The notes beneath the pieces were generated by a model. That model was not told the origin of the DNA. It did no database searches and saw only the letters and a program-made list of their open reading frames with translations. Source: Halobacteriales archaeon YIM A00013 (lineage in GTDB: Archaea > Halobacteriota > Halobacteria > Halobacteriales > Haloarculaceae). Taken from it: a stretch of 64,000 bases of DNA. The position numbers and the translations under genes were made by a program. The stretch lies in contig JAKCFM010000001.1 of NCBI GenBank assembly GCA_025041195.1, positions 496,001 to 560,000 on the forward strand. Direction: 5' to 3'. Of the stretch, positions 9,159 through 17,112 are shown one piece after another (position 1 is the first letter of the stretch; each line of letters begins with the position of its first letter).

Positions 9159-10143
9159 GAACCGCCATATTTTCCGGAATGGGGAACTGACGCGTGAGGA
9201 TAGCAATCTTCGATTTGACTGGGAAGACGATTTCCGATTTATCGAAGTTGAGGCCGTCGAAGCAATTTATGCGCACGGTCAGCTGACGTTTAATACTCGA
9301 TTGCTATCGTTTCTTGATGAAAAGCAGATCGAGCTTCACGTGTTCAGCTGGAATGGATCGTACGCTGGATCATATCTCCCAACTCGGGGCCAGACATCTG
9401 GAAAAGCGATCGTAGACCAGGTCGAGGCATATCAGTCGATGGAGCATCGGCTTCGTCTCGCCAAAGAATTTGTTCGAGCGAGCATACACAATATGAAGAA
9501 TATAGTGACCTATCGTCGGCGAGAGAGCGATAGTCCGTTGGAAGCAGTTGTGACTGCTATCAATGATGCAGCATCGGCTGTCGAGGAGTGTGAAACGATA
9601 GATGAACTTCTCGGCATTGAGGCAACCGCGAGACGGGCCTACTACGATCTCTATCGATTCGAGTCGCCGTCGGTGTTCGACTTTACAACTCGGGAGTATT
9701 ATCCGCCACCGGATCCGGTCAATGCGCTCATTTCGTACGCGAATTCAGTTTTGTACACCCAGTGTTGTTCTGCAATCCGCACGACAACGTTGGATCCCGC
9801 TATTAGCTATCTTCACGAGCCAGGTGAGCGTCGAAATTCGTTGGCGCTTGATATCGCTGATATATTCAAACCGGTGCTTGTGGATCGGCTGTTACTCAGA
9901 TTACTCAATCGATCACAGATCGGGCCCGGAGATTTCACCCAACAGGGCCCAGCGAGTAGTATTGATGAAGACGCTCGATTGACGCTACTGAAGGAAATGG
10001 AGGAGCTGCTAGCAGAGACTGTCGAGCATCCCGATCTGAATCGCCATGTGAGCTATCAGCATCTGATGCGACTGGAGGTGTACAAACTCAAGCGACACCT
10101 TCTCACGGGAGAATCGTATGTAGCGTTTCGGAAGTGGTGGTAG
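9151..10143 (+). CDS. cas1: CRISPR integrase Cas1
   Basis: 330-residue integrase that inserts new spacers with Cas2. Metal-binding residues are visible: E157 in GIEATARRAYYDLY, H222 in ISYLHEPGERRNSLALDIAD, and D237 in the downstream IADIFKP motif. The frame is open further upstream, but the ATG at 9151 overlaps the cas4 end and gives the usual N-terminus (MDENRHIFRNGEL). It is followed one base later by cas2. Confidence 0.97.
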   Translation: MDENRHIFRNGELTREDSNLRFDWEDDFRFIEVEAVEAIYAHGQLTFNTRLLSFLDEKQIELHVFSWNGSYAGSYLPTRGQTSGKAIVDQVEAYQSMEHRLRLAKEFVRASIHNMKNIVTYRRRESDSPLEAVVTAINDAASAVEECETIDELLGIEATARRAYYDLYRFESPSVFDFTTREYYPPPDPVNALISYANSVLYTQCCSAIRTTTLDPAISYLHEPGERRNSLALDIADIFKPVLVDRLLLRLLNRSQIGPGDFTQQGPASSIDEDARLTLLKEMEELLAETVEHPDLNRHVSYQHLMRLEVYKLKRHLLTGESYVAFRKWW

Positions 10144-10144
10144 C

Positions 10145-10405
10145 ATGTATGCGATAATCGTCTACGATGTCCGTGCTGATCGGACGCATAAGCCACGGAA
10201 ACTACTCCGACGATATCTCACGCACGCACAAAATTCGGTGTTTGAGGGAGAAATTTCAGCAGGAGATCTGAAGACCCTCCGAGCCAAGCTTCAATCGATG
10301 CTACATGCTGATGAGTCCGCAATCGTCTATGCAGCGGACGCTGAGCAGTATCTCGATCGGTCTGTGGTCGGTGATGATCCACGCGAAGATCATAAATTCA
10401 TCTAG
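10145..10405 (+). CDS. cas2: CRISPR-associated protein Cas2
   Basis: 86-residue ferredoxin-fold protein, the dimeric scaffold of the Cas1-Cas2 integrase. It begins MYAIIVYDVRADR, with the conserved Asp (D8) at the end of strand 1, then the FEGEIS strand typical of Cas2. Length is normal. The stop is 10 bases before the inverted repeat that opens leader 2, so the adaptation operon abuts the array it extends. Confidence 0.97.
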   Translation: MYAIIVYDVRADRTHKPRKLLRRYLTHAQNSVFEGEISAGDLKTLRAKLQSMLHADESAIVYAADAEQYLDRSVVGDDPREDHKFI

Positions 10406-10513
10406 CAATCATTTACCACAGACCCCCCGGGGGTGCAGGGGGTATTGGAGGTCTGTGGTCACACTGCCTCGTCAGTACTAAGTACAGTGGCTGTATACCG
10501 CTGATTGGCAACC
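10406..10513 (+). promoter_or_regulatory. CRISPR leader 2
   Basis: 108-bp leader between cas2 and array 2, closely matching leader 1 in inverted orientation (shared CACACTGCC, GTCAGT, CTAAGTA and ATTGGCAACC). It keeps the inverted repeat CCACAGACC at 10416-10424 and GGTCTGTGG at 10450-10458. A TATA-like CTGTATACC lies about 20 bases before the first repeat. Confidence 0.87.
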
Positions 10514-11788
10514 GTTACAGAACCACCCTAGTAGGATTGAAGCCCGATGACGCTCCGGATGGCGGATTTCTCAACAACTCGTTACAGAACCACCCTAGTA
10601 GGATTGAAGCTCATCGATGCAGACGGTGGGGCAGCACTGGCGCTGTGTTACAGAACCACCCTAGTAGGATTGAAGCGACTGACGGTCTGTCCGCGATCGC
10701 GTTGCCGGTGTTACAGAACCACCCTAGTAGGATTGAAGCAGTGCCAACAGCCAGCTATTCTACCATGCTACCGCCGTTACAGAACCACCCTAGTAGGATT
10801 GAAGCCATATGCAAAGTACTCACTGAAGCCATTTAGAGGTGTTACAGAACCACCCTAGTAGGATTGAAGCACTTGCATGGGTCAGCCAGAGGAATCCACC
10901 ATCACGGTTACAGAACCACCCTAGTAGGATTGAAGCCTTTTCGCGAAGCTCACCCAATGCTCTCGAGACGTGGTTACAGAACCACCCTAGTAGGATTGAA
11001 GCCTTTTCGCGAAGCTCACCCAATGCTCTCGAGACGTGGTTACAGAACCACCCTAGTAGGATTGAAGCACAGAACGACAACGCCACAGGATGATGGGGAC
11101 GAGTTACAGAACCACCCTAGTAGGATTGAAGCACAGAACGACAACGCCACAGGATGATGGGGACGAGTTACAGAACCACCCTAGTAGGATTGAAGCCTCA
11201 GCCAACTCCTCCGGCGTGTCGCGGTAGCGAGTTACAGAACCACCCTAGTAGGATTGAAGCTATCACTATGCCAAGCAAGGAGGATGGGATGCCCCGTTAC
11301 AGAACCACCCTAGTAGGATTGAAGCACGTCGTTCGAAAGGACGGACGAATGTATCACCCCAGTGTTACAGAACTACCCTAGTAGGATTGAAGCCGTCTTA
11401 CGTTCCACTACAACATCTTCTAGATCCCTTGTTACAGAACTACCCTAGTAGGCTTGAAGCACATGTCGGCTTTCGCGTCTTCTGCTTCAGCTCTGGTTAC
11501 AGAACTACCCTAGTAGGATTGAAGCCGTCTTACGTTCCACTACAACATCTTCTAGATCCCTTGTTACAGAACTACCCTAGTAGGCTTGAAGCACATGTCG
11601 GCTTTCGCGTCTTCTGCTTCAGCTCTGGTTACAGAACTACCCTAGTAGGATTGAAGCCGTCTTACGTTCCACTACAACATCTTCTAGATCCCTTGTTACA
11701 GAACTACCCTAGTAGGCTTGAAGCACATGTCGGCTTTCGCGTCTTCTGCTTCAGCTCTGGTTACAGAACTACCCTAGTAGATTAAGGC
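10514..11788 (+). CRISPR. CRISPR array 2, 20 repeats, leader at the left end
   Basis: Twenty 30-bp repeats start at 10514, 10581, 10647, 10710, 10776, 10841, 10907, 10973, 11039, 11103, 11167, 11231, 11296, 11364, 11431, 11496, 11563, 11628, 11695 and 11760. The last is degenerate. Spacers are 33-38 bp. The first 13 repeats carry AACCACCC and repeats 14-20 carry AACTACCC, the form of array 1. Spacers 7 and 8 are identical, as are 9 and 10. Spacers 14 and 15 recur as a pair three times, with the repeat after spacer 14 always reading GGCTTGAAGC. Reading frames across the array are repeat artefacts. Confidence 0.98.
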
Positions 11789-11906
11789 GACAGCCAGAAT
11801 GCAGATGTTCTCTCCGGCTGATTTAAGCTTATTCCATGAACCACTCGCTCCGCTCGTGGTGGGGGATCCCGGACATATACAGTTTCAAAAAATTCCTCTG
11901 TAGAGG

Positions 11907-11993
11907 TTAGTCGCAGTGCGCTGGAGAGACAAGCAACTGCAGAAGCGCAGGCAACTCCTCGGTCGAGCGCGCCTCACAGAACGGAACCACTGC
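11907..11993 (-). pseudogene. Duplicated 3' tail of the SWIM-like zinc protein gene (copy 1)
   Basis: Read leftward this encodes AVVPFCEARSTEELPALL and continues to LVSPAHCD and a stop, the last 28 or so codons of the gene at 12205-12729 with few changes and no start of its own. It lies beyond two 46-nt hairpins, as in the other copies, and ends about 120 bases from CRISPR array 2. Confidence 0.75.
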
Positions 11994-11997
11994 CCAA

Positions 11998-12043
11998 CCT
12001 TTTTTCGACTCGGGTACACTCCGTGCACCACTCGTCCAAAAAA
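11998..12043 (-). repeat. 46-nt hairpin element (copy 1, distal)
   Basis: Minus-strand order: six T, GGAC, GAGT, arm GGTGCAC, loop GGA, arm GTGTACC, CGA, GTC, run of A, GG. It has the same length and layout as four other elements in the window, but different stem bases that still pair. May be an RNA hairpin or a terminator-like structure. Confidence 0.7.
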
Positions 12044-12076
12044 CGTTGATGAAAAAAGGCCGCTCGCTACACTCCA

Positions 12077-12122
12077 CCTTTTTTGATTTCGGGTGCACTC
12101 CGTGCACCACTCAATCAAAAAA
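12077..12122 (-). repeat. 46-nt hairpin element (copy 1, proximal)
   Basis: Minus-strand order: six T, GATT, GAGT, arm GGTGCAC, loop GGA, arm GTGCACC, CGA, AATC, six A, GG. The outer arms T6-GAT and ATC-A6 and the inner 7-bp stem are both complementary. Lies just downstream of the zinc-protein gene of copy 1. Confidence 0.72.
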
Positions 12123-12204
12123 TCTGGACCAAAAAATGCCGCTCGCTCCGCTCGCGGTAGGTGATTATAGCCACACGTCGTTTCGAAAAATTCCTCCGAG
12201 GAGG

Positions 12205-12729
12205 TTAATCGCAGTTCGCTGGAGAGACCAACAGTTGGAGGATCACGGGGAGTTCCTCAGTTGACCGCGCCTCACAGAACGGAACAACAGCTTCGAGCAA
12301 ACAACTTGCAGCCGAGACAGCCTCGTCTTGCGTCTGCGCACGAGCAGGATCTTCCGGACGATCTGGAGAAAACGCCAACAGCGTTACGTCGCCGCTCCGC
12401 TGTTCATGCGCACGCAACCGAGCATCATTGTCAAACCAGGCGGTGTAGATCGTCTCGCCCTGCGAGCGAAATCGAGTAATCCGATCAAGCGACGGAAGCG
12501 CATCAGGACCCCCGCCCGAGCGCTCGCTCAGATCAGCAATCGCGAGCACCTCCTCCACCTGACGACTGTGCCGGCACTCGGTTGACTGACAGGGCCGACA
12601 CCAGCAGTTTTCCGCGATATCCACGACGTGATGCAACTCAGCAGAGGAAAGCTCTTCGCGATCCTCGATCCCTTCCAGCGTACTGACCTGCCCATCTATC
12701 GTTCGAAAGCTGAACTGTGGAAGACTCAC
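12205..12729 (-). CDS. SWIM-like zinc-binding protein, module copy 1 (ORF B)
   Basis: 174-residue acidic protein of unknown function. Residues 42-54 read CWCRPCQSTECRH, matching the SWIM zinc pattern C-x-C-x7-C-x-H. A further conserved block is RFRSQGETIYTAWF, and the C-terminus reads LLVSPANCD. The start is taken as the GTG at 12729 because in all three copies that GTG overlaps the upstream microprotein stop as GTGA and gives exactly 174 codons plus stop; the frame is open further upstream, but that stretch duplicates the microprotein in another frame. Translation is probably coupled to ORF A. SWIM domains bind DNA or protein; no enzyme motif is seen. Confidence 0.75.
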   Translation of the reverse strand: MSLPQFSFRTIDGQVSTLEGIEDREELSSAELHHVVDIAENCWCRPCQSTECRHSRQVEEVLAIADLSERSGGGPDALPSLDRITRFRSQGETIYTAWFDNDARLRAHEQRSGDVTLLAFSPDRPEDPARAQTQDEAVSAASCLLEAVVPFCEARSTEELPVILQLLVSPANCD

Positions 12730-12818
12730 GAGCCAACCCTCCACGACGGACAGCCCGTAGCATGCGCCCGTGGACGAGCCACTGGCTGGCCACAGCGAGT
12801 ACAGCTTGTGCTAGTCAT
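12726..12818 (-). CDS. 30-residue Cys/His microprotein, module copy 1 (ORF A)
   Basis: ATG at 12818 to TGA at 12726. It encodes MTSTSCTRCGQPVARPR followed by AHATGCPSW, with C6-x2-C9, H19 and C23 as a possible zinc knuckle. The same 30 codons are conserved in copies 2 and 3 with mostly silent or conservative changes, and the stop always overlaps the GTG of the zinc-protein gene. The 28 bases before the ATG are nearly invariant across copies. Confidence 0.65.
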   Translation of the reverse strand: MTSTSCTRCGQPVARPRAHATGCPSWRVGS

Positions 12819-12878
12819 TGACGATACGACAGGATTACAGTACCGCAGCGTTATTCCCTTCATGGGTTAACCTTTCCA

Positions 12879-12953
12879 GGGAATCCCAGCGTCGGGTGCT
12901 GCAACACCCGGCGCGCTTTGGTAAACGCGTTCATGCCTCGGGCTGGTATTCCC
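12879..12953 (-). ncRNA. 75-nt structured 5' leader RNA, module copy 1
   Basis: Predicted three-way junction read leftward from 12953. The closing stem GGGAAT-a-CCAGC pairs with GCTGG-g-ATTCCC. Hairpin 1 is CGCGTTT with AAA-g-CGCG. Hairpin 2 is GGGTG with CACCC. Copies 2 and 3 have GGGAAC paired with GTTCCC, a compensatory change. It starts exactly 24 bases after the TATA box, so the transcript is expected to begin on its first G. It ends 60 bases before the ORF A ATG. Confidence 0.65.
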
Positions 12954-12977
12954 AATTGGTTGTGCCAACCCACTAGG

Positions 12978-13000
12978 TTATAAACTTTCGTATGTGTTGG
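12978..13000 (-). promoter_or_regulatory. Promoter of the RNA/ORF A/ORF B unit, copy 1
   Basis: On the minus strand CCAACACATACGAAAG is followed by TTTATAA (12984-12978). The same block precedes the RNA element in all three copies, always with 24 bases between TTTATAA and the first G of the RNA. Confidence 0.7.
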
Positions 13001-13308
13001 ATTTCTACGGCGATATGTGACTTCCCTTGATCGTCTTTCTCAGCGTGTACTCGTACTCTCTTGAACCTCTTGGTCCAGACAAACAATAATCCATTATAAT
13101 TTACAAACTCGACAGATTCGCTCACACTCGTTGTGAGTGGGTGCTCGGCCAACCGTGACGAACGCGCTTCGCGCACTCAAATTTCACAAAATTAACCTTG
13201 AAACGATAGGGGCTCTCCTCACACCCGCTGCTACACCACCACCAACCTTCATTCGTGTTGTCGTCTGTGTCCTGGATAGATCCCTATCGGGGAGCGTCTG
13301 CTCACACG
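13001..13308. other. Conserved spacer between coiled-coil gene and RNA unit, copy 1
   Basis: No gene seen. The half nearest the coiled-coil gene (about 13105-13308) is nearly identical to the equivalent spacer of copy 2. It includes CGCGAAGCGCG-type and CTCAC/GTGAG inverted repeats and a CCCTATCG block. The part nearest the RNA promoter differs between copies. Confidence 0.6.
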
Positions 13309-14157
13309 CTAGCCGGCTGTTCTGGTCGTGACACTCACAACGTTCGTGAGCACGCCATCCACCGCCTCCGATGTGAACTGTTCGGCCCTCTTGAGCCGGT
13401 TCGCTAGCCAGTCATCGAAGATCACCGCCTTTCCTTTGCCCGTGTGGACCACCTCCGTTCGATCACCACCGAGCCGATCAAGGAACGCCATCACCCGAGC
13501 AACCGTCTGATCGTGCGCCGATCCATACTCACGCTTGAGCTGATCTTTGATCGTGGTCGAATCCAGCCGCTTTCCTTTCGGCACTGTCGTTGCCAGTCCG
13601 CCGAGCTCCATCGCGATCATCCGTGCTCGTCGCTGGTTCGCGGTAAGCTTCGCACGGTGGAGAATCTCCTCGGGTAACCGAACGACCTGCTCCAACGGCG
13701 TCCGCTTTTCGCGTCCCTCACTGTTCTCGACCTTTCTCGCAACGGCGTCTGTGTGCGCCTCGTTCTGTTCCGTCGTCCGCTTGTTCTCGGTCACGTCCTG
13801 TCTGATCTCGGCTTTATCGCGCTCATTTGCCTCGCGGTAGTCCGTCTGCTCCCGTTCGAGCGCTTCAACTGTGGCTTCCAGTTCCGCAATTCTCGTTTTG
13901 TTCTGGTGCAACGCCGTTGTTTGGCTGTCGATCGTCGCTTGCTGGGTTTCAATTTCTGCCTGTTGAGCGTCGACCTTCGATTCCAGAGCGTTGATCTGTG
14001 CGCTCTGGCGCTCGATCTGCGCTGTCTTTTGGGCAATGGTCTCCTCTATTTCGGCTTTCCACGATCGAAACGCCTCGGGGAGAAAGCCGTCAACATCGCT
14101 GCCATCAGTAGAACTATCTGTGCTCCGTCCGTCGCTATCGTTGGGTTTGATAGTCAT
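13309..14157 (-). CDS. Coiled-coil protein with winged-helix-like C-terminus, module copy 1
   Basis: 282 residues from the ATG at 14157 (MTIKPNDSDG); an open frame extends upstream across the promoter palindromes and is not used. Residues about 35-150 form a long heptad-rich coiled coil (IEETIAQKTAQIERQ, LEATVEALEREQTDYR). The C-terminal 150 residues, including LTANQRRARMIAMELGG, TTIKDQLKREYG and RVMAFLDRLGGDR, look like a helix-turn-helix fold and are almost identical to the paralogue at 48134-48925, while the N-terminal halves differ. Probably a DNA-binding, oligomeric protein that could act on the palindromes before its own gene. Function unknown. Confidence 0.75.
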   Translation of the reverse strand: MTIKPNDSDGRSTDSSTDGSDVDGFLPEAFRSWKAEIEETIAQKTAQIERQSAQINALESKVDAQQAEIETQQATIDSQTTALHQNKTRIAELEATVEALEREQTDYREANERDKAEIRQDVTENKRTTEQNEAHTDAVARKVENSEGREKRTPLEQVVRLPEEILHRAKLTANQRRARMIAMELGGLATTVPKGKRLDSTTIKDQLKREYGSAHDQTVARVMAFLDRLGGDRTEVVHTGKGKAVIFDDWLANRLKRAEQFTSEAVDGVLTNVVSVTTRTAG

Positions 14158-14178
14158 TTTCGATCCAACCCATCCTCG

Positions 14179-14268
14179 GACGTGTTCATGCACGTCTGGG
14201 GAAACCGGGCAACCGGTTCTGTCCAGTCGAATGAGTATACATACCACATCAAAGTACCACTATTAATA
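14179..14268 (-). promoter_or_regulatory. Promoter and two palindromes before coiled-coil gene, copy 1
   Basis: On the minus strand TATTAATAGT (14268-14259) is the likely TATA region. Downstream lie the palindromes AACCGG-N4-CCGGTT (14203-14218) and GACGTG-N6-CACGTC (14179-14196). Both are kept in copy 2 with different loop bases in the second. They could be operators or 5'-UTR hairpins. Confidence 0.6.
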
Positions 14269-14419
14269 CCTAACGGTGTTTAGATACTTTGAAGGAACTG
14301 AAAGACCTTTTTCCAAACAAACTACCAGAGGACGTATAGAGACGCTTTGGTGGATATCCATACTGTCCATACTGAGATCTCAGCCCTAGATTAATTTCTT
14401 GGCTGTCAGATGAGATGGC

Positions 14420-15004
14420 TCATTCGAACTCCTCAGCATCAACCACATCCGCAACCGATGCACCCCAGTCCTCAATTGGCACAAATTCATGCGCAACGGG
14501 CCGCAATGCTTGTAGAATGGCTTCCGCCTCTGGTGGTGAGAGATCTAGATCCGATGCTATGAGACGGTGTGTGGTTTCCCCTCGATCACGCGAAATCGTG
14601 TATGTTAGCGCAACCGCCAGACCATGGATCCCTCGCCGGTCAATGTAGCTATCGATCGTCTCATCTGTCGTTCGACGAGCCACTGCAGCAATGAGTGCTG
14701 GCGAGATCGTGTATGTGCGATCATCCGCACCAGACACAGTCAACTGGATATCAACAGCACGGTACTGTTTTGGTGGACTGTCAGAGGTCACCGTCAGCAC
14801 CCCTGCCTCAGTGAGTCGATTTACATAACTGTAAGCTGTCCCCTGCGCAAGATCCAGAGTGTCCATCAGTTCAGCCACAGTGCCATCGCCCTCAAGATAG
14901 AGATACGTGTAAATACGCGCCAGCGATGGCTGTTCGAGTAAATCCGCTACTGAAAGAAAATCGCGGATGATCATGCCGTTCGACTGGGCTGCTGATTGGG
15001 CCAT
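14420..15004 (-). CDS. Winged helix-turn-helix transcription regulator
   Basis: 194 residues. The N-terminal part (LEQPSLARIYTYLYLEGDGTVAELMDTL, then AQGTAYSYVNRLTEAGVL) is a clear TrmB/ArsR-type winged helix with a recognition helix and wing ending in RAVDIQLTV. The C-terminal 100 residues are a separate domain with ALIAAVARRTTDE and VALTYTISRDRGETTHRL, perhaps for ligand sensing or dimerisation. A 14-bp palindrome sits just before the start, suggesting autoregulation. Targets are not evident. Confidence 0.8.
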   Translation of the reverse strand: MAQSAAQSNGMIIRDFLSVADLLEQPSLARIYTYLYLEGDGTVAELMDTLDLAQGTAYSYVNRLTEAGVLTVTSDSPPKQYRAVDIQLTVSGADDRTYTISPALIAAVARRTTDETIDSYIDRRGIHGLAVALTYTISRDRGETTHRLIASDLDLSPPEAEAILQALRPVAHEFVPIEDWGASVADVVDAEEFE

Positions 15005-15018
15005 CTGTATCGTTTACA

Positions 15019-15032
15019 GATTATCGATAATC
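15019..15032. promoter_or_regulatory. Palindromic operator upstream of the wHTH regulator
   Basis: Perfect 14-bp palindrome GATTATCGATAATC, 15-28 bases upstream of the regulator's ATG, where the TATA box of a leaderless promoter would lie. Binding here should block initiation, consistent with autorepression. Confidence 0.55.
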
Positions 15033-15200
15033 CGTAATAAGGGTGTCGGAGTTTTGAGGAATGACTTGCTCATTGATTGTGGAAGGATGTGAATTCAAGC
15101 GGTTGTTGCGAGCTACTCATGGTAGTCATTACTCCATTCTGTAGCATTCATCCCTCTCTAAATCTCTTCTACAAATTATCACAAAAACTCAGACAATTAA

Positions 15201-15491
15201 TCAATATCCGTAGCGCTTGTGCGCCTCATCGATCGAGACAATTTCGAGCACACCCACCTCGCCAGCGTTATCATAGATTTCGTAGAAGGCAGTCCACGTG
15301 CGACTAATATGCATCCGGTACCGTAGTTCACCGTCAACCGGGAGCTGTTCTTTATTTCCACGACCACTACCAGGATACGGATCTGCTGCTAAATAGCCGA
15401 GATGGTCCCGAACGATTCGTTCGGTTTTCCCATCTGCTGCATCTAGGAACGCAACGACTTCTGGTGAGAGCAAAACCTCATACTCAGACAT
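15201..15491 (-). CDS. RelE/ParE-type toxin
   Basis: 96 residues with the RelE fold pattern: MSEYEVLLSPEVVAFLDAAD (strand plus helix), a LGYLAADPYPGSGRGNKEQL loop, then GELRYRMHISRTWTAFYEI and a C-terminal strand VGVLEIVSIDEAHKRYGY. Such proteins cleave mRNA on ribosomes or poison gyrase. Its start overlaps the antitoxin stop by 8 bases on the minus strand, the usual toxin-antitoxin order with the antitoxin first. Confidence 0.82.
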   Translation of the reverse strand: MSEYEVLLSPEVVAFLDAADGKTERIVRDHLGYLAADPYPGSGRGNKEQLPVDGELRYRMHISRTWTAFYEIYDNAGEVGVLEIVSIDEAHKRYGY

Positions 15492-15675
15492 CGTCTAGGG
15501 GTACAAACTTCTCACGGCTCTCATCCATCTCCTCGAATCGAGCAGCCAACTCCTGGCGGCGGCGCAACTGGGCGAGTTCCGTCAACAGATCGTCGTAGGT
15601 TTGTCCCGGTTCCTTCAGGTCATGGAGTGTCTTGTGTGTCTCTTCGGTCACGGGAATGCGTTTATCCGCTGACAT
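15484..15675 (-). CDS. Antitoxin partner of the RelE-type toxin
   Basis: 63 residues from the ATG at 15675: an N-terminal strand (MSADKRIPVTEETHKTLHDL) resembling a ribbon-helix-helix or RelB-type DNA-binding part, then a charged helix with RRRQELAARFEEMDE that likely wraps the toxin. The frame is open upstream to about 15729, but MSADKRIPV matches haloarchaeal antitoxins better. Likely autoregulatory with the toxin. Confidence 0.75.
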   Translation of the reverse strand: MSADKRIPVTEETHKTLHDLKEPGQTYDDLLTELAQLRRRQELAARFEEMDESREKFVPLDDV

Positions 15676-15824
15676 CGCTGTAAGGATGTACAGGACTGTC
15701 AGCCTTAACAGTTTCCACGAATATCTCAAATATATTGAACGAGGAGTAAACTTCTCGCATGTCAGAAAGATAAAACCACGATACGGCGAGCTAGAACCAC
15801 ACCGCCCGCTTTCCCAGAAATCTT

Positions 15825-15926
15825 CTATATCATATATTTGTTAAACGTTTCATCACAGTCGGTGCACGTGTAGAGAGCATGGGACCACGGAACGCTATAC
15901 ACTGGAGATGCTCCACACTGGGACAC
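15825..15926 (-). CDS. Possible small zinc-finger protein or remnant
   Basis: 33 codons from a GTG at 15926 encode MSQCGASPVYSVPWSHAL followed by YTCTDCDETF, resembling half of a small zinc ribbon (C4, C21, C24), but the first CxxC lacks one cysteine and no ATG or clear promoter is visible. It may be a truncated gene. The rest of 15730-16166 shows nothing else. Confidence 0.3.
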   Translation of the reverse strand: MSQCGASPVYSVPWSHALYTCTDCDETFNKYMI

Positions 15927-16166
15927 GATGATCGACGGGTGGGAAACAACGCTTTGATCATGTTGCAGCCTATAGTCTAATAAATAATATTATTTTCTGG
16001 GTGACTGATTACTGTTTACCGTTCGTGTACCGGTGTTCTGATCGACTGTTAACTGGAATTGCAGCTGTAAGCCCACTGGTGATGAGCTCATCCACATTGT
16101 GATCGTACCTCCACGAGTAACGATCATTGGACAAACTATTGTCTCACTGAAGAATACAACTGGCAG

Positions 16167-16763
16167 TCATTCGCCAGAAACGTACTCGTCGAGGATGTGA
16201 AACACGTTTTCCGGGAGTTCGTCGAACCACCCTATCGCAACCACTTCGTCGTCGCTGGAAGCCAGGGTACCGGATTCGGTGCGCCCCTCGAACCAGACGG
16301 TTAGCATGGGCATTGTCTGCTCCGGATCCGTTTCGTGTCTGATTGTTTTGATCCGAACTGCGATTACACCAGTCAACGAACAGGAGTGGCCGGTTTCTTC
16401 TTCGCACTCGCGCCGAGCTGTCTCTGCCATCGTCTCCTCGGATTCGTGGCCGCCGCCGGGAACGCCCCACACTCCTTTGCTGTTTTCGTGCTGAATGAGA
16501 AGATAGCGTCCGTCTTCATCCCGTGGAAGGACACCCGCGTCACCGCGCCACCCGCTGCGAGCCATTTGGCGTCCCTGTTCGAATCGTTTGGGGGGATCTT
16601 CCGATTCGGCTCGAATCACCGGAAATTCTCCGAACTTGTTTTGCAGATTTTCGAGCTCCGCGTCGATAAAATCATACATTTCATCGCAGATTTGCATACT
16701 CCGCAACAAATCTTCCCAACAGACATACGTTTCGATGAGCATTATGTATTTTCTCTGTCGCAT
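16167..16763 (-). CDS. Nudix hydrolase
   Basis: 198 residues. The Nudix box is complete at about 104-126 (G-x5-E-x7-REC-E-EE-T-G), preceded by the strand VWGVPGGG. These enzymes hydrolyse nucleoside diphosphates linked to another moiety; the substrate is not evident. The N-terminal 60 residues form helices (DEMYDFIDAELENLQNKFG) and the loop MARSGWRGDAGVLPRDEDGRYLLIQ starts the fold. An alternative ATG lies 7 codons downstream (MLIETYV). Stands alone. Confidence 0.88.
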   Translation of the reverse strand: MRQRKYIMLIETYVCWEDLLRSMQICDEMYDFIDAELENLQNKFGEFPVIRAESEDPPKRFEQGRQMARSGWRGDAGVLPRDEDGRYLLIQHENSKGVWGVPGGGHESEETMAETARRECEEETGHSCSLTGVIAVRIKTIRHETDPEQTMPMLTVWFEGRTESGTLASSDDEVVAIGWFDELPENVFHILDEYVSGE

Positions 16764-17112
16764 TGTTGTAGTCGGCCATTCGCCGCTATCGTGTGGTTCT
16801 CACGGAACTGCGGTCTTGCGCGAACGGTGTCCAGGAAGTGAGATCGATGAGTAACGAGAGTGAGGATGGATAGTGATTCACTGAAGCTCACAAATGAGGT
16901 CCTATCGACACCTTGGCTTCTCCGTAAGAAACCCCCACTGAAACGGTAGCCACGCGCCGGGTCGTGGTGTCCGTTTCGTCGTACGGATATTGTGTGTCCG
17001 CTAAGAGACGACGTTTGAACGGTAGAACGCGGTGAGAGTGTCGTCTCGCCATACCCAAAACTGATGTTGAAATATAACAAAATACTCATTCACAGAGAAT
17101 AACAACTATCCC

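Noticed and set aside
10544-11759. Possible self-targeting spacers against genes in this window
   Set aside because: No spacer-like match to a gene in the window was noticed by eye; a full search is needed and could not be run.
10537-11785. Open frames with repeated RTTLVGLK and LQNHPSRIEA peptides
   Set aside because: They are translations of the CRISPR repeats and spacers; no protein is supported.
12261-12585. Plus-strand frames antisense to ORF B copy 1
   Set aside because: Shadows; the ORF B frame is conserved in three copies.
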